A DNA stretch of 64,000 nt, taken from positions 1,079,361 to 1,143,360 of the forward strand of contig NZ_ADAQ01000013.1 in the NCBI RefSeq assembly GCF_000176515.1, in the 5' to 3' direction. The notes beneath the pieces were generated by a model, which was not told the DNA's origin, did no database searches, and worked only from the letters and a program-made list of their open reading frames with translations. Each line of letters begins with the position of its first letter. Positions within the stretch are counted from its first letter, which is position 1. The position numbers were made by a program, and so were the translations under genes. The stretch comes from Grimontia hollisae CIP 101886. GTDB taxonomy: Bacteria > Pseudomonadota > Gammaproteobacteria > Enterobacterales > Vibrionaceae. Of the stretch, positions 43,787-51,218 are shown one piece after another.

Positions 43787-43830
43787 CAGCCACAACTCTC
43801 AGGCATTGATCGTTGCCGGAGTTGGGGCTG
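43787..43830 (+). repeat. Long imperfect hairpin after glnD
   Basis: CAGCCACAACTC and GAGTTGGGGCTG match at 11 of 12 pairs, with an inner GGCA/TGCC stem and an 8-base loop. No T-run follows, so it is not a classic intrinsic terminator. It lies in the 118-bp gap between glnD and yaeH. Confidence 0.5.
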
Positions 43831-43889
43831 CTGTCTGGATACTGCTAAAATAAACAATACCGTGGTCTGGTAGAAGAAAGGGGTAATGC

Positions 43890-44267
43890 ATGTATCAGAA
43901 CCTGAGAAATATCGGTATCGAACACCCTGAAAACATTGAACGTTACACCCTGCGCCAGGAAGCCAATTCAGACACACTGAAAATCTATTTCCATAAAGCC
44001 AAAGGTGAACTTTTCGCCAAGAGTGTGAAATTCAAATATCCGCGCCAGCGCAAGAATGTGGTCATTGACAGCGGCAGTGGCCGATTTCGTGAAGTAACCG
44101 AGATTAACCGCAGCCTGTCACTGGTGGTCGATGAGCTCGACAAGATTGTTCGCCATGAGCAGGCCGAACATGATGTGAAGCAGAAGATCCTTCGCGATCT
44201 CAGACATCTGGAAAAAGTGGTCGCCAGCAAGATCGCTGAGATCGAATCCGATCTGGAAAAATTATAG
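43890..44267 (+). CDS. yaeH: UPF0325 / DUF3461 protein YaeH
   Basis: A 125-residue protein clearly similar to E. coli Yae[57 protein letters not shown], and a C-terminal coiled-coil helix [21 protein letters not shown]. Function is unknown; the basic middle and long helix give no clear activity. It lies near glnD in E. coli as well. A strong terminator follows and overlaps the end of convergent truC. Confidence 0.9.
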   Translation: MYQNLRNIGIEHPENIERYTLRQEANSDTLKIYFHKAKGELFAKSVKFKYPRQRKNVVIDSGSGRFREVTEINRSLSLVVDELDKIVRHEQAEHDVKQKILRDLRHLEKVVASKIAEIESDLEKL

Positions 44268-44273
44268 AAAGAA

Positions 44274-44308
44274 GGTCCTAGGAACTAGGTTCCTGGGACC
44301 TGTTTTTC
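44274..44308 (+). terminator. yaeH terminator
   Basis: AGGTCCTAGGAAC pairs with GTTCCTGGGACCT (one mismatch or wobble) around a short loop, followed by GTTTTTCC. Its T-run ends at the truC stop codon. Confidence 0.8.
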
Positions 44309-44309
44309 C

Positions 44310-45044
44310 TCAGAGCTCAGCTCCCCACCCCAAGCCTTCCAAGACCCGTCGCCACACGTCATCAACGTTTGCATCAATCACGATGTTTTCACCGGTGACC
44401 GGATGCTGGAACGCAGTGCGCGAAGCATGGAGCAGCAATTGATGGCAGTTAAACACCTCACGGAACAAGCGGTTATGCCTGCCGTCACCGTGGTTAACAT
44501 CACCAATGATAGGGTGACTTAAATGGTGCATGTGGCGGCGAAGCTGATGCTTACGCCCGGTGTGCGGTTTCATTTCCACCAGGGTGTAGCGGCAACTCTG
44601 GTAGCGCCCCAATGGGATCGGCAGCTCAGCATGCGCCACAGGGCGATATTCTGTCACCGCTTCCTTGGCTTCAGGTTCTGCCGTCGCATATTTGTCCGCC
44701 ACCTTATCCAGCTCTTCTTTGAGTGGATAATCGAGCGTCGCTTCTTCCTGAATCCAGCCCCTGACCACCGCATGATAGGTTTTGTGAATATCGCGACCGG
44801 CAAACTTTGGCATCATTTCAGCTGCCATTTCTGAAGACAACGCAAACAACAACACACCAGATGTTGGACGATCCAGCCGATGAAGCGGAAACACATGCTG
44901 GCCAATCTGGTCTCGCAGCGTTTGCATGACAAAACGGGTTTCCCCCTTATCCAGCCAGGAACGGTGTACCAGCATGCCAGAGGGCTTGTTGACCGCGACC
45001 AACCACTCGTCACGGTAGAGTATTTCCAGTTCAGTCTGCATCAT
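44310..45044 (-). CDS. truC: tRNA pseudouridine(65) synthase TruC
   Basis: Makes pseudouridine 65 in several tRNAs. The 244-residue RluA-family protein has the signature HRLDRPTSGVLLF with catalytic Asp58, plus LVEMKPHTGRKHQLRRHM and HPIIGDVNHGD. E. coli TruC has 260 residues. Two adjacent ATGs (45044 and 45041) could serve as start. It begins 2 bp after the yqcC stop, so the two are co-translated, the same yqcC-truC pairing as in E. coli. Confidence 0.96.
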   Translation of the reverse strand: MMQTELEILYRDEWLVAVNKPSGMLVHRSWLDKGETRFVMQTLRDQIGQHVFPLHRLDRPTSGVLLFALSSEMAAEMMPKFAGRDIHKTYHAVVRGWIQEEATLDYPLKEELDKVADKYATAEPEAKEAVTEYRPVAHAELPIPLGRYQSCRYTLVEMKPHTGRKHQLRRHMHHLSHPIIGDVNHGDGRHNRLFREVFNCHQLLLHASRTAFQHPVTGENIVIDANVDDVWRRVLEGLGWGAEL

Positions 45045-45046
45045 TT

Positions 45047-45364
45047 CTACGGCGTAAACAGCGTATCAAGATCTTGCGATGCCCGTGTAATGTCACTGTG
45101 GCCATCAAGACCCTTCATCGCTTCTTCAATGTAAGGGGAAATCGCGAAAGAGGTTGGGAGCGGCTGCTGGTGCTCAACCAAAAACGCCATCTTGGGAATA
45201 AAAATCCATTGCAGCCATTGTGCACAACTCAAGGTATCAACAGCAAATGGCTCAACACTTGCCAGCGCCTGCGCAGACGGCGGTTCCTTTTCCCAGTGGC
45301 CATGCTTTTCCATGGCCTCCTTCAGTGCCAGAATCAAAGCGCCGGTTTTTTCGTGCTTGCTCAT
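45047..45364 (-). CDS. yqcC: YqcC family protein
   Basis: A 105-residue protein of the YqcC family (unknown function), identified by HGHWEKEPPSAQAL, FAVDTLSCAQWLQWIFIPKM and PLPTSFAISPYIEEA, which match E. coli YqcC in order. The fold is probably helical and cytoplasmic. It precedes truC by 2 bp. In E. coli the same pair lies next to csrB, and the csrB homologue here is about 1.5 kb away with two inserted genes. Confidence 0.9.
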   Translation of the reverse strand: MSKHEKTGALILALKEAMEKHGHWEKEPPSAQALASVEPFAVDTLSCAQWLQWIFIPKMAFLVEHQQPLPTSFAISPYIEEAMKGLDGHSDITRASQDLDTLFTP

Positions 45365-45518
45365 AGAATTGCTCTCTTTTGCGCGCGGTGGGTTGAAAAA
45401 TCAAAGTGTCGCAAGCATATCACTAAATAGGGTCTGTTGACCTGCCACACTCAGGATAGATGGTAAACTAGGGGAAATTACTCTCCGCCAATGAAGGCAA
45501 TCCGAATTAGAAGTCACC

Positions 45519-46556
45519 ATGGAAAATACGCTCTCTCTCAATACAATTCTCAGCCAGGCCAATTGTGAGTTTCTGGTTTTTGACCTCAGCCGCCGGGTCA
45601 CACTGATTGATACCAACGACTTTGTGGCGATTGAAGAAAACCGCATTCCTTATCCGTATCCTACGCAGCGACACGCACAGATGGGAATCGCCTTCTGGCA
45701 GCCTGATCAGGCGCCCTGGATTTGGTTTTTAAAAATGCCACTGGATGAGCGGGGACTGTTAAACCAAGCCGCTTTGGGTGACTTTATCCAATACGTAGCA
45801 CAAGCGATGGGCGCGACGCTGGATAAAACCCCCACCGAAGAAGAGCAGGAAAAGCTGGCCGCCAACCCGTATACCTTCACCCCGCAGGATGATAAGAAGG
45901 CGATGTTCCACGCATTCCTGACAGATAAACTCCGCCAGCCTGCCAGCCAGTATTATGATCATGCCCAACACTACATGTCCGGTGAGCTGGGATGGGATGC
46001 ATGGCAAGGCGTTGGGCTTCAGGGCATTGCCGATCTCTGTGCCCGTATGGATAAGCACAACAACCTCACCCGTCTGCGAAAAGCGCTCTCTCATATGCCG
46101 CCCCCCCCAAAATATGCGGTGTTGGGATGTTTAGAACACTGCGCGATCGCGGATTCCCTGGCAATACGGATTGAAGAAGAGATCCACGCCATGTTGTCAG
46201 CCGAAGAAACTGACCTGTTCCTGTTAACGGCTCATGTCCGTGCTCTGGCTGGAGCAAAACCGGAAATCGTCCAGCGCGTGGTTGAACACCTGCTGTCACT
46301 GGATGCGCTGCGTCACCGTGAAATGTTGATCGCGATTGCCGGACGCTGCTGGCAAGCACTGACAAAAGACACCTTACTGGATACTTTCCTGATCGCCGTT
46401 GCCGAACAAAACAACCAGGCTTTCTTCCAGCAAATGGTGGCCGATCTGGTTATGATCCCCAAACTTCGGCCACAGGTGTTGGCATTGCTCCATGGCTCAG
46501 CCTCGCCGGCGCTGCTGGATGCAGTGAAGCAATTACAACAATCTGTGAAAGCGTGA
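45519..46556 (+). CDS. DUF3549 family protein
   Basis: A 345-residue protein of the DUF3549 family, common in vibrios and relatives and of unknown function. The N-terminal third is beta-rich (TILSQANCEFLVFDLSRRV, PWIWFLKMPLDERGLLNQA). The C-terminal two thirds are alpha-helical, repeat-like (EEIHAMLSAEE, VVEHLLSLDALRHREMLIAIAGR), resembling HEAT-type arrays (inference). No signal peptide. The DUF3301 gene follows 3 bp after its stop codon. It diverges from yqcC with a 154-bp shared promoter region. Confidence 0.85.
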   Translation: MENTLSLNTILSQANCEFLVFDLSRRVTLIDTNDFVAIEENRIPYPYPTQRHAQMGIAFWQPDQAPWIWFLKMPLDERGLLNQAALGDFIQYVAQAMGATLDKTPTEEEQEKLAANPYTFTPQDDKKAMFHAFLTDKLRQPASQYYDHAQHYMSGELGWDAWQGVGLQGIADLCARMDKHNNLTRLRKALSHMPPPPKYAVLGCLEHCAIADSLAIRIEEEIHAMLSAEETDLFLLTAHVRALAGAKPEIVQRVVEHLLSLDALRHREMLIAIAGRCWQALTKDTLLDTFLIAVAEQNNQAFFQQMVADLVMIPKLRPQVLALLHGSASPALLDAVKQLQQSVKA

Positions 46557-46559
46557 TCT

Positions 46560-46868
46560 ATGATTGGCGATCTGCTCTGGATACTCGTTATTGCACTGGT
46601 TGCCAGCCTGTTCTGGCAACAACGGCGCCAGAGTGAACTGGCTAAACACTATATCCAGCAACGCTGCCGTCAAACGCAACTACAGTTGATATCGATTGCC
46701 AGGGGCAGCCATTCCTTGGGTTGGCCGAAAGGTCCACTCAATATCCAAACCCGCTACCACTTTGAATTTTCCGTCAATGGGCTGGATTGCTATCAAGGCT
46801 ATGCCGTCATGCAGGGAATGCGGGTCAAAGAGATTTACATGCCAGCATATCCCATAGTGGAACAATAA
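46560..46868 (+). CDS. DUF3301 family membrane-anchored protein
   Basis: A 102-residue protein of the DUF3301 family, function unknown. Residues about 3-19 form a single membrane anchor (LLWILVIALVASLFW), followed by a basic linker QQRRQSE and a small beta-rich domain (YHFEFSVNGLDCYQGYAVMQG) that probably lies in the cytoplasm by the positive-inside rule. It starts 3 bp after the DUF3549 stop codon, so the two are co-translated and probably act together. It ends just before the CsrB terminator on the opposite strand. Confidence 0.85.
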   Translation: MIGDLLWILVIALVASLFWQQRRQSELAKHYIQQRCRQTQLQLISIARGSHSLGWPKGPLNIQTRYHFEFSVNGLDCYQGYAVMQGMRVKEIYMPAYPIVEQ

Positions 46869-46902
46869 TGCACAGGGCATTGGATAGGTTTTTATGGCCA
46901 AT

Positions 46903-47330
46903 AAAAAAGAACGGGCGCGACTTTCGTCGCGCCCTTAAGGTCTTACTTGCAGCTATCCGGCTACGAAATTTGCTCCCTGCATCATTCCCTGATCAGTAGC
47001 TGATTCCTTCAGCGTTATCCTTAATCTCTCCTTCCTGGAGGTGTCCTTCGGTCCTACCTTGACCCATCGAGCTATCCCGGTCTCGATTCTCATCCTCGTC
47101 CTGAGGGTGTCCTTAACTTCGTCCTGAAGTGGATTCCTTAAGCCCCCATCCTGGGTTGTCCTAAGTGTCTTCCTGACCAGTAAACATCCTGCCTACTGTA
47201 CGGCTCCTTCCGTATCCCTAATCCGCTTTCCTTGCCTTGTCAGTAACACAATCCTTGCATTACCTACTCTTCCTGAGCTGCCAAAGTCCGTGGTGTTAGT
47301 TCCTGTTCCGTATGCCAGTATCCTTCCGAC
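46903..47330 (-). ncRNA. csrB: CsrB small regulatory RNA
   Basis: Read on the minus strand, this 428-base segment lacks a coding frame and carries about thirty GGA motifs, many as AGGA in small hairpin loops: CTTC-AGGAC-GAAG (47117-47129), CCTC-AGGAC-GAGG (47094-47106), CCC-AGGAT-GGG and CTGA-AGGAA-TCAG. It begins GTCGGAAGGA, like the GTCGACAGGG start of E. coli CsrB, and ends with the terminator GGGCGCGAC-GAAA-GTCGCGCCC plus T-run (46934-46903). CsrB sequesters many CsrA dimers and so relieves CsrA repression. E. coli csrB also lies between yqcC and syd. A candidate promoter is TTGTTT (47365-47360), 16 bp, TAATCT (47343-47338). Confidence 0.93.
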
Positions 47331-47860
47331 AACACAAAGATTACGCTAACCAATTTCCAAAACAACCAACCAACAGGTGATTAAAGTCACAATTTTATAC
47401 AGGCTTAATGACGAATTTTGTAACTTATTGTTTTTAGTGTGATTGAAAAATCATCTTTTCGGGAAATCTGCCTCTCAAGCTGAAGAATCCCACGCCATTG
47501 TAAGAGATATCTCACAAGGGAGCGAGTCATGGTCTTGAAACGAAAATGCTGCGACAAAAATATGGTTAAAAAAGAAACAGAATTTTCATCTAGAATACTC
47601 TCTTTAAGTAGATAGAATCCATATCAAGAGACAGCGAATCGTAAATGACACACCAAAAGAGAAGACCGCGAAATGTCAGGGCGTTTATACGTGCCAGACA
47701 ATTAGCGTCCTGTTTCGTGAGCGCTTTTTCCGTCCTCCTGCATGAAACAGCACCCTTCAGCCCGCTTACCGTACCTCATCCATTATACCAACCACCCCAA
47801 ATCATGGCTTCTATACTGACAGAACCTACGGGATTATTACCCCAAAAGGAGGGGGCACTT
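47331..47860. other. csrB upstream control region and DUF2789 leader
   Basis: About 530 bp without a supported gene. It holds the csrB promoter (minus strand), the VarA/UvrY-type palindrome at 47499-47516, and the promoter and leader of the DUF2789 gene on the plus strand. A frame running from 47645 into the DUF2789 gene has no ribosome site and unconserved composition, so I treat it as leader. Confidence 0.6.
47499..47516. promoter_or_regulatory. VarA/UvrY (GacA) binding box upstream of csrB
   Basis: TGTAAGAGATATCTCACA is an 18-bp near-perfect palindrome matching the GacA-family box TGTAAG-N6-CTTACA (one mismatch in the second half). It is centred about 177 bp upstream of the predicted csrB start. 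In E. coli, UvrY binds a similarly distant upstream site at csrB. Confidence 0.8.
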
Positions 47861-48100
47861 ATGGAAATGTTTAACCACAATCTTGAAAACCTGTTTCGGC
47901 AACTCGGGTTGGCATCCGATGCTAGTTCGATCGACATTTTCATTGCCAACCATTCGTTGGAAGCAGGAGAAAACCTGACAACCGCCGCTTTCTGGACAGC
48001 CAGCCAAAAACAGTTCCTTGAAGAAGCAAAATGTCAGGATGCGGATTGGGTAGAACAAATAGATACCCTGGATACCCTGTTGCGCAAGGGAAAAAGTTAG
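47861..48100 (+). CDS. DUF2789 family protein
   Basis: A 79-residue helical protein of the DUF2789 family: LENLFRQLGLASDASSID, then FWTASQKQFLEEAKCQDADWVEQIDTLDTLLR. Function is unknown. The start at 47861 is fixed by a strong AGGAGGGGG site about six bases upstream; frames extending to 47645 are not conserved. It is the first gene to the right of the csrB control region, and the next small gene follows after 63 bp on the same strand. The acidic and aromatic surface residues suggest protein binding, but nothing specific. Confidence 0.85.
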   Translation: MEMFNHNLENLFRQLGLASDASSIDIFIANHSLEAGENLTTAAFWTASQKQFLEEAKCQDADWVEQIDTLDTLLRKGKS

Positions 48101-48163
48101 GGTATTCATGATGCTCTGTCTTCTTCGCTGCCATGGCGGACACGTGATTTTAGGGAAAACACG

Positions 48164-48442
48164 ATGAGCATTGATTTTACCCCACAGCTCGAACAAGCCA
48201 TTCAATCTTTGGTCAACGACGGAAAAGAGCCCAGCGTGGCATTAATCAAAAGCCGGCTTACAAGTCCGGTTCCCATGCCACTGATTATCAGTGCACTTCA
48301 GCGCTGGAAGAAAAATGGTACTGTGCCTAAAGTGGAGTTGGTGAAAAAACAAGACGATGCCAACGCCCGCATACAGGCGCTTGAAGCACAGGTGGAAGCG
48401 CTGACCAAACGCATTGAAGCCCTTGAGCAACGCCATCCATAG
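48164..48442 (+). CDS. Small protein with winged-helix-like N-terminus and coiled-coil C-terminus
   Basis: I do not recognise a named family. The 92 residues split into a helical N-terminal part (about 5-50: LEQAIQSLVNDGKEPSVALI, then PMPLIISALQRWKKNG) whose pattern resembles the N-terminal DNA-binding module of KfrA-like proteins (inference), and a heptad-patterned coiled coil (about 62-88: ARIQALEAQVEALTKRIEAL). AGGG lies upstream of the ATG. It could be a small DNA-binding dimer. It lies between DUF2789 and the convergent DUF2310 gene, whose stop codon abuts its own. Confidence 0.65.
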   Translation: MSIDFTPQLEQAIQSLVNDGKEPSVALIKSRLTSPVPMPLIISALQRWKKNGTVPKVELVKKQDDANARIQALEAQVEALTKRIEALEQRHP

Positions 48443-49216
48443 TTATTGAAAGTCCCACGACAGGTTGGAGACCAGCCTGCAGCTGTCACACTTGAAATGA
48501 AACACATCATGCAGCGGTGATTCGAGCAACCAGTCACCGCCGCATTTCGGACACTTCCTCGCCAGTTCAGAGTCAGCATCCGTGCCGCCTACACGGTATT
48601 GGTAATAGTAAGTTGGCACCTTGGTCAGGTATTCAATCCGCCCGCGGATATCCCACCCTTTACGGAACAACAGGCTGTCTACATCCTGAATTTCTGCCAG
48701 TGCGGCATGCTCGGCTTTAAATGCACCGGCCATCTGGATTTCATCGCACGCCTGCCACTCTGTCTGCCACTTCACTTCCGCTTTATGATCGCCATTGAAG
48801 GTCGCTGGAATACGGTACAGCGGAATGGGAAGCAAGGTTTCGCCGCAGCGTAGCGGTGAGCAAGTATGCACATAAGTGGTGTACATGACCTGCCAGCTGC
48901 GCGCAACATCCGGCGCACTCTCTTCCGAATTGATATCCCGCCCCAGCACTTTGACTTTGGGTGATAGCAGGCAGGCATCGGTCAGTTGCAGGGTTTTCTG
49001 TTTTACCTGCGGGCTGTTGTATTTCGGGTTCAGGCTGTCTTTTTCCGGGCACACGGCACGGACGTGAAATTGTCCATCGCCCATCACCATCGGAAACTCT
49101 CGGCCCAGCACCTGACCGTTGTAACGCAGTGCATCCATCAGGCCATTTACGGCACGGTCAACGGCTGAGATGGTGGTGTCGTCATAACATTCAAAGGTAA
49201 GTTCAACCACATACAT
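48443..49216 (-). CDS. DUF2310 family zinc-ribbon protein
   Basis: A 257-residue protein of the DUF2310 family, annotated in databases as a zinc-ribbon, possibly nucleic-acid-binding protein. The N-terminal 200 residues have mixed alpha/beta character without a recognised motif. The C-terminal part has CPKCGGDW and CDSCRLVSNLSWDF, a four-cysteine zinc ribbon at roughly 223-243. It is 6 bp downstream of syd on the same strand, so the two are co-transcribed and perhaps co-translated. Function is unknown; the syd link hints at protein export quality control, but that is only context. Confidence 0.85.
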   Translation of the reverse strand: MYVVELTFECYDDTTISAVDRAVNGLMDALRYNGQVLGREFPMVMGDGQFHVRAVCPEKDSLNPKYNSPQVKQKTLQLTDACLLSPKVKVLGRDINSEESAPDVARSWQVMYTTYVHTCSPLRCGETLLPIPLYRIPATFNGDHKAEVKWQTEWQACDEIQMAGAFKAEHAALAEIQDVDSLLFRKGWDIRGRIEYLTKVPTYYYQYRVGGTDADSELARKCPKCGGDWLLESPLHDVFHFKCDSCRLVSNLSWDFQ

Positions 49217-49222
49217 GGGCTG

Positions 49223-49768
49223 TCAGACCTCCGGCACCAGCTGGCCAAGGAAGCTTTCAACATCCGGCGCCAGCACGTCACGTTGCTGGGTGCCAATGCG
49301 CTCTTTGATCACTTCACCGGAAACATTGCATATTGACACCACATCCAGTTCATCCTGGGTAGAAGCGATAAACACGGTCGGGTTCTGCTTAAGGCGCTTT
49401 TGCATCAGCAGGTGGCCCAGCATGTTCTCTTGCAAGCGTGGCAGGTCTTCATCACTCCAGACCTGGACAATTTCCAGCGCCAGACCATCAAAGCGTGCCG
49501 TCATATCACCACAGTACTGACCTGCATAAAACGCCTTGATATCGTCATGCAGGCGAATACCAATGCCCTCTTCTACGTTTGAGAAATCCGCCAGCGTCTC
49601 ACGTTTTACCGGCTGCCAAATCACCACATCGTCGGTTTCCTGAACCACACAAGGCGATGCTAGGCCAAGATACCCCTCGCTTTGTGGTTTCGAACCATGT
49701 TTCTGGTCCCAGGCATCAACAAAGCGCGCACTGAAAGACCAAAGCGCATGGATGACAGAGTGATTCAT
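49223..49768 (-). CDS. syd: SecY-interacting protein Syd
   Basis: A cytosolic protein that binds SecY and can disturb improperly assembled SecYEG. The product from ATG 49768 has 181 residues, identical to the E. coli length. Matches include SPCVVQETDDVVIWQPV, YCGDMTARFDGLALEIVQVWSDEDL (split), QENMLGHLLMQKRLK, PTVFIAST and ICNVSGEVIKERIGTQQR. A TTG two codons earlier is a possible but less likely start. It is divergent from queF, exactly as in E. coli. Confidence 0.95.
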   Translation of the reverse strand: MNHSVIHALWSFSARFVDAWDQKHGSKPQSEGYLGLASPCVVQETDDVVIWQPVKRETLADFSNVEEGIGIRLHDDIKAFYAGQYCGDMTARFDGLALEIVQVWSDEDLPRLQENMLGHLLMQKRLKQNPTVFIASTQDELDVVSICNVSGEVIKERIGTQQRDVLAPDVESFLGQLVPEV

Positions 49769-49830
49769 TAGCAAGATTCCTCAAGATTCAGTAAACTTTG
49801 CGCATTCTAATCGATCCGTGGCAAAACCGT

Positions 49831-50676
49831 ATGAGCAAATATCAAGATGCAAAAGAACTTGCTGGCCTGACACTGGGTCAGAAAACGGACTATCAAGAAC
49901 ATTATGCGCCAGGGCTGCTGCAACCCGTACCACGAAGCCTTAACCGCGATGACCTGAATCTGGGTGATTCGCTGCCGTTTACCGGGTACGACATCTGGAC
50001 GCTCTACGAACTGTCATGGCTGAACAGCAAAGGCCTGCCACAAGTTGCAATTGGTGAAGTCCGCCTCCCTGCTACCACGCCCAACCTGATTGAATCCAAG
50101 TCATTCAAGCTGTACCTGAACAGCTTCAACCAGACCAAGTTTGAAAGCTGGCAGGAAGTGGTTGATACCCTTGCCAAGGATTTGTCAGCCTGTGCCGGTG
50201 CGGATGTTGATGTCACCCTGTCGCCTCTGGAAGAGTTCACCAATACCCCGGTCGTTGCCTTCGGGGGAGAAAATATTGATGAGCAGGACATCGAAATCGA
50301 CAATTACGATTTAAACCCTGCCCTGCTTGAAGGTGCTGCTGATGGCCCGGTTGTCACTGAAACCCTGAACAGTAACCTGCTCAAATCCAACTGCCTGATC
50401 ACCAGCCAGCCTGACTGGGGTTCGGTTCGCATTGCCTACAAAGGCAAGCGCATTAACCGTGAAAAACTGTTGCGCTATATTGTTTCCTTCCGCCGTCACA
50501 ATGAATTCCATGAACAGTGCGTTGAACGCATCTTCACCGACCTGATGAAATACTGTCAGCCGGAACTTTTGACGGTGTATGCGCGTTACACCCGCCGCGG
50601 CGGGCTGGACATCAACCCATACCGTACGAACATGGGTAAAACGCCAAGTGAAAACAACCGTCTAGCGCGCCAATAA
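49831..50676 (+). CDS. queF: NADPH-dependent 7-cyano-7-deazaguanine reductase QueF
   Basis: Reduces preQ0 to preQ1 in queuosine synthesis, the only known biological nitrile-to-amine reduction. The 281-residue protein is the long, tandem T-fold type (E. coli 282). The QueF motif [13 protein letters not shown] is at 88-100; the nucleophile is Cys188 in [13 protein letters not shown] and the proton donor Asp195. The ATG at 49831 gives the family start MSKYxxAxxLAxLxLG; a longer frame from 49798 is unconserved. A terminator with a GAAA loop follows. Confidence 0.97.
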   Translation: MSKYQDAKELAGLTLGQKTDYQEHYAPGLLQPVPRSLNRDDLNLGDSLPFTGYDIWTLYELSWLNSKGLPQVAIGEVRLPATTPNLIESKSFKLYLNSFNQTKFESWQEVVDTLAKDLSACAGADVDVTLSPLEEFTNTPVVAFGGENIDEQDIEIDNYDLNPALLEGAADGPVVTETLNSNLLKSNCLITSQPDWGSVRIAYKGKRINREKLLRYIVSFRRHNEFHEQCVERIFTDLMKYCQPELLTVYARYTRRGGLDINPYRTNMGKTPSENNRLARQ

Positions 50677-50684
50677 TCTGTCGT

Positions 50685-50713
50685 ACAGGCTCTGGAAACA
50701 GGGCCTGTTTTTC
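50685..50713 (+). terminator. queF terminator
   Basis: ACAGGCTCTG-GAAA-CAGGGCCTGT (one G-T wobble) followed by TTTTTC; a classic stable tetraloop terminator. Confidence 0.9.
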
Positions 50714-50738
50714 TTCTCAGGGGACGATATTTTCTGCC

Positions 50739-50967
50739 ATGCGACTCTTACCTGCAGCACTGCTTTCTTGCTCTTTGCTTATCCGCGCTTATGTGGACGC
50801 CCACCTCAATTCGACATCGTCTGGCTGAAACCCAAAAGATCCCCACAGTTCACGCCCTCTGCGCACACTCAGAGCGGTGCATGTTTAATCTCATTCGCGC
50901 CCAAGCGCACACCGCTCCGAACTTGAAACAGACCATGGAGCATGCCGAAGAATTCAAGCAACGCTAA
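50739..50967 (+). pseudogene. Possible frameshifted gene for a small secreted or membrane protein
   Basis: An ATG at 50739 begins MRLLPAALLSCSLLI, which looks like a signal peptide or anchor, but this frame stops after 29 codons. In the next frame, CFLALCLSALMW continues the hydrophobic stretch, and an open frame from ATG 50791 runs 58 codons to TAA at 50965-50967, ending in NLKQTMEHAEEFKQR. Joining the two frames with one indel would give one protein of about 75 residues with an N-terminal anchor. The ATG at 50791 has no ribosome site of its own. I recognise no family; chance is possible. The remaining gap to 51218 shows nothing else I can support. Confidence 0.4.
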
Positions 50968-51218
50968 CTTCATACTCGAACGCCCGTCAGGCATGTCTGG
51001 ATGGCATCCAGACCGGACTGTTCACGGTTAAAACTTCGGCAGTCAGTGGTATTAACTGACAGATAGTTCACGAATCTGACAAAAACTGATGCCAATTTAT
51101 TGATAGTCCTAGCATTAAACCGTTATAGCTAGTCGTTGCACGTGTCAATTCATGAATTGCAGCCCCATTTTCCGCCACTTCTGGTGCCGAATTGGGGTTT
51201 GGAGATGTAGTCCTTTTT

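Noticed and set aside
47645-47860. An N-terminal extension of 72 codons to the DUF2789 gene.
   Set aside because: No ribosome site at its start, unconserved composition, and a strong AGGAGG site before the internal ATG at 47861.
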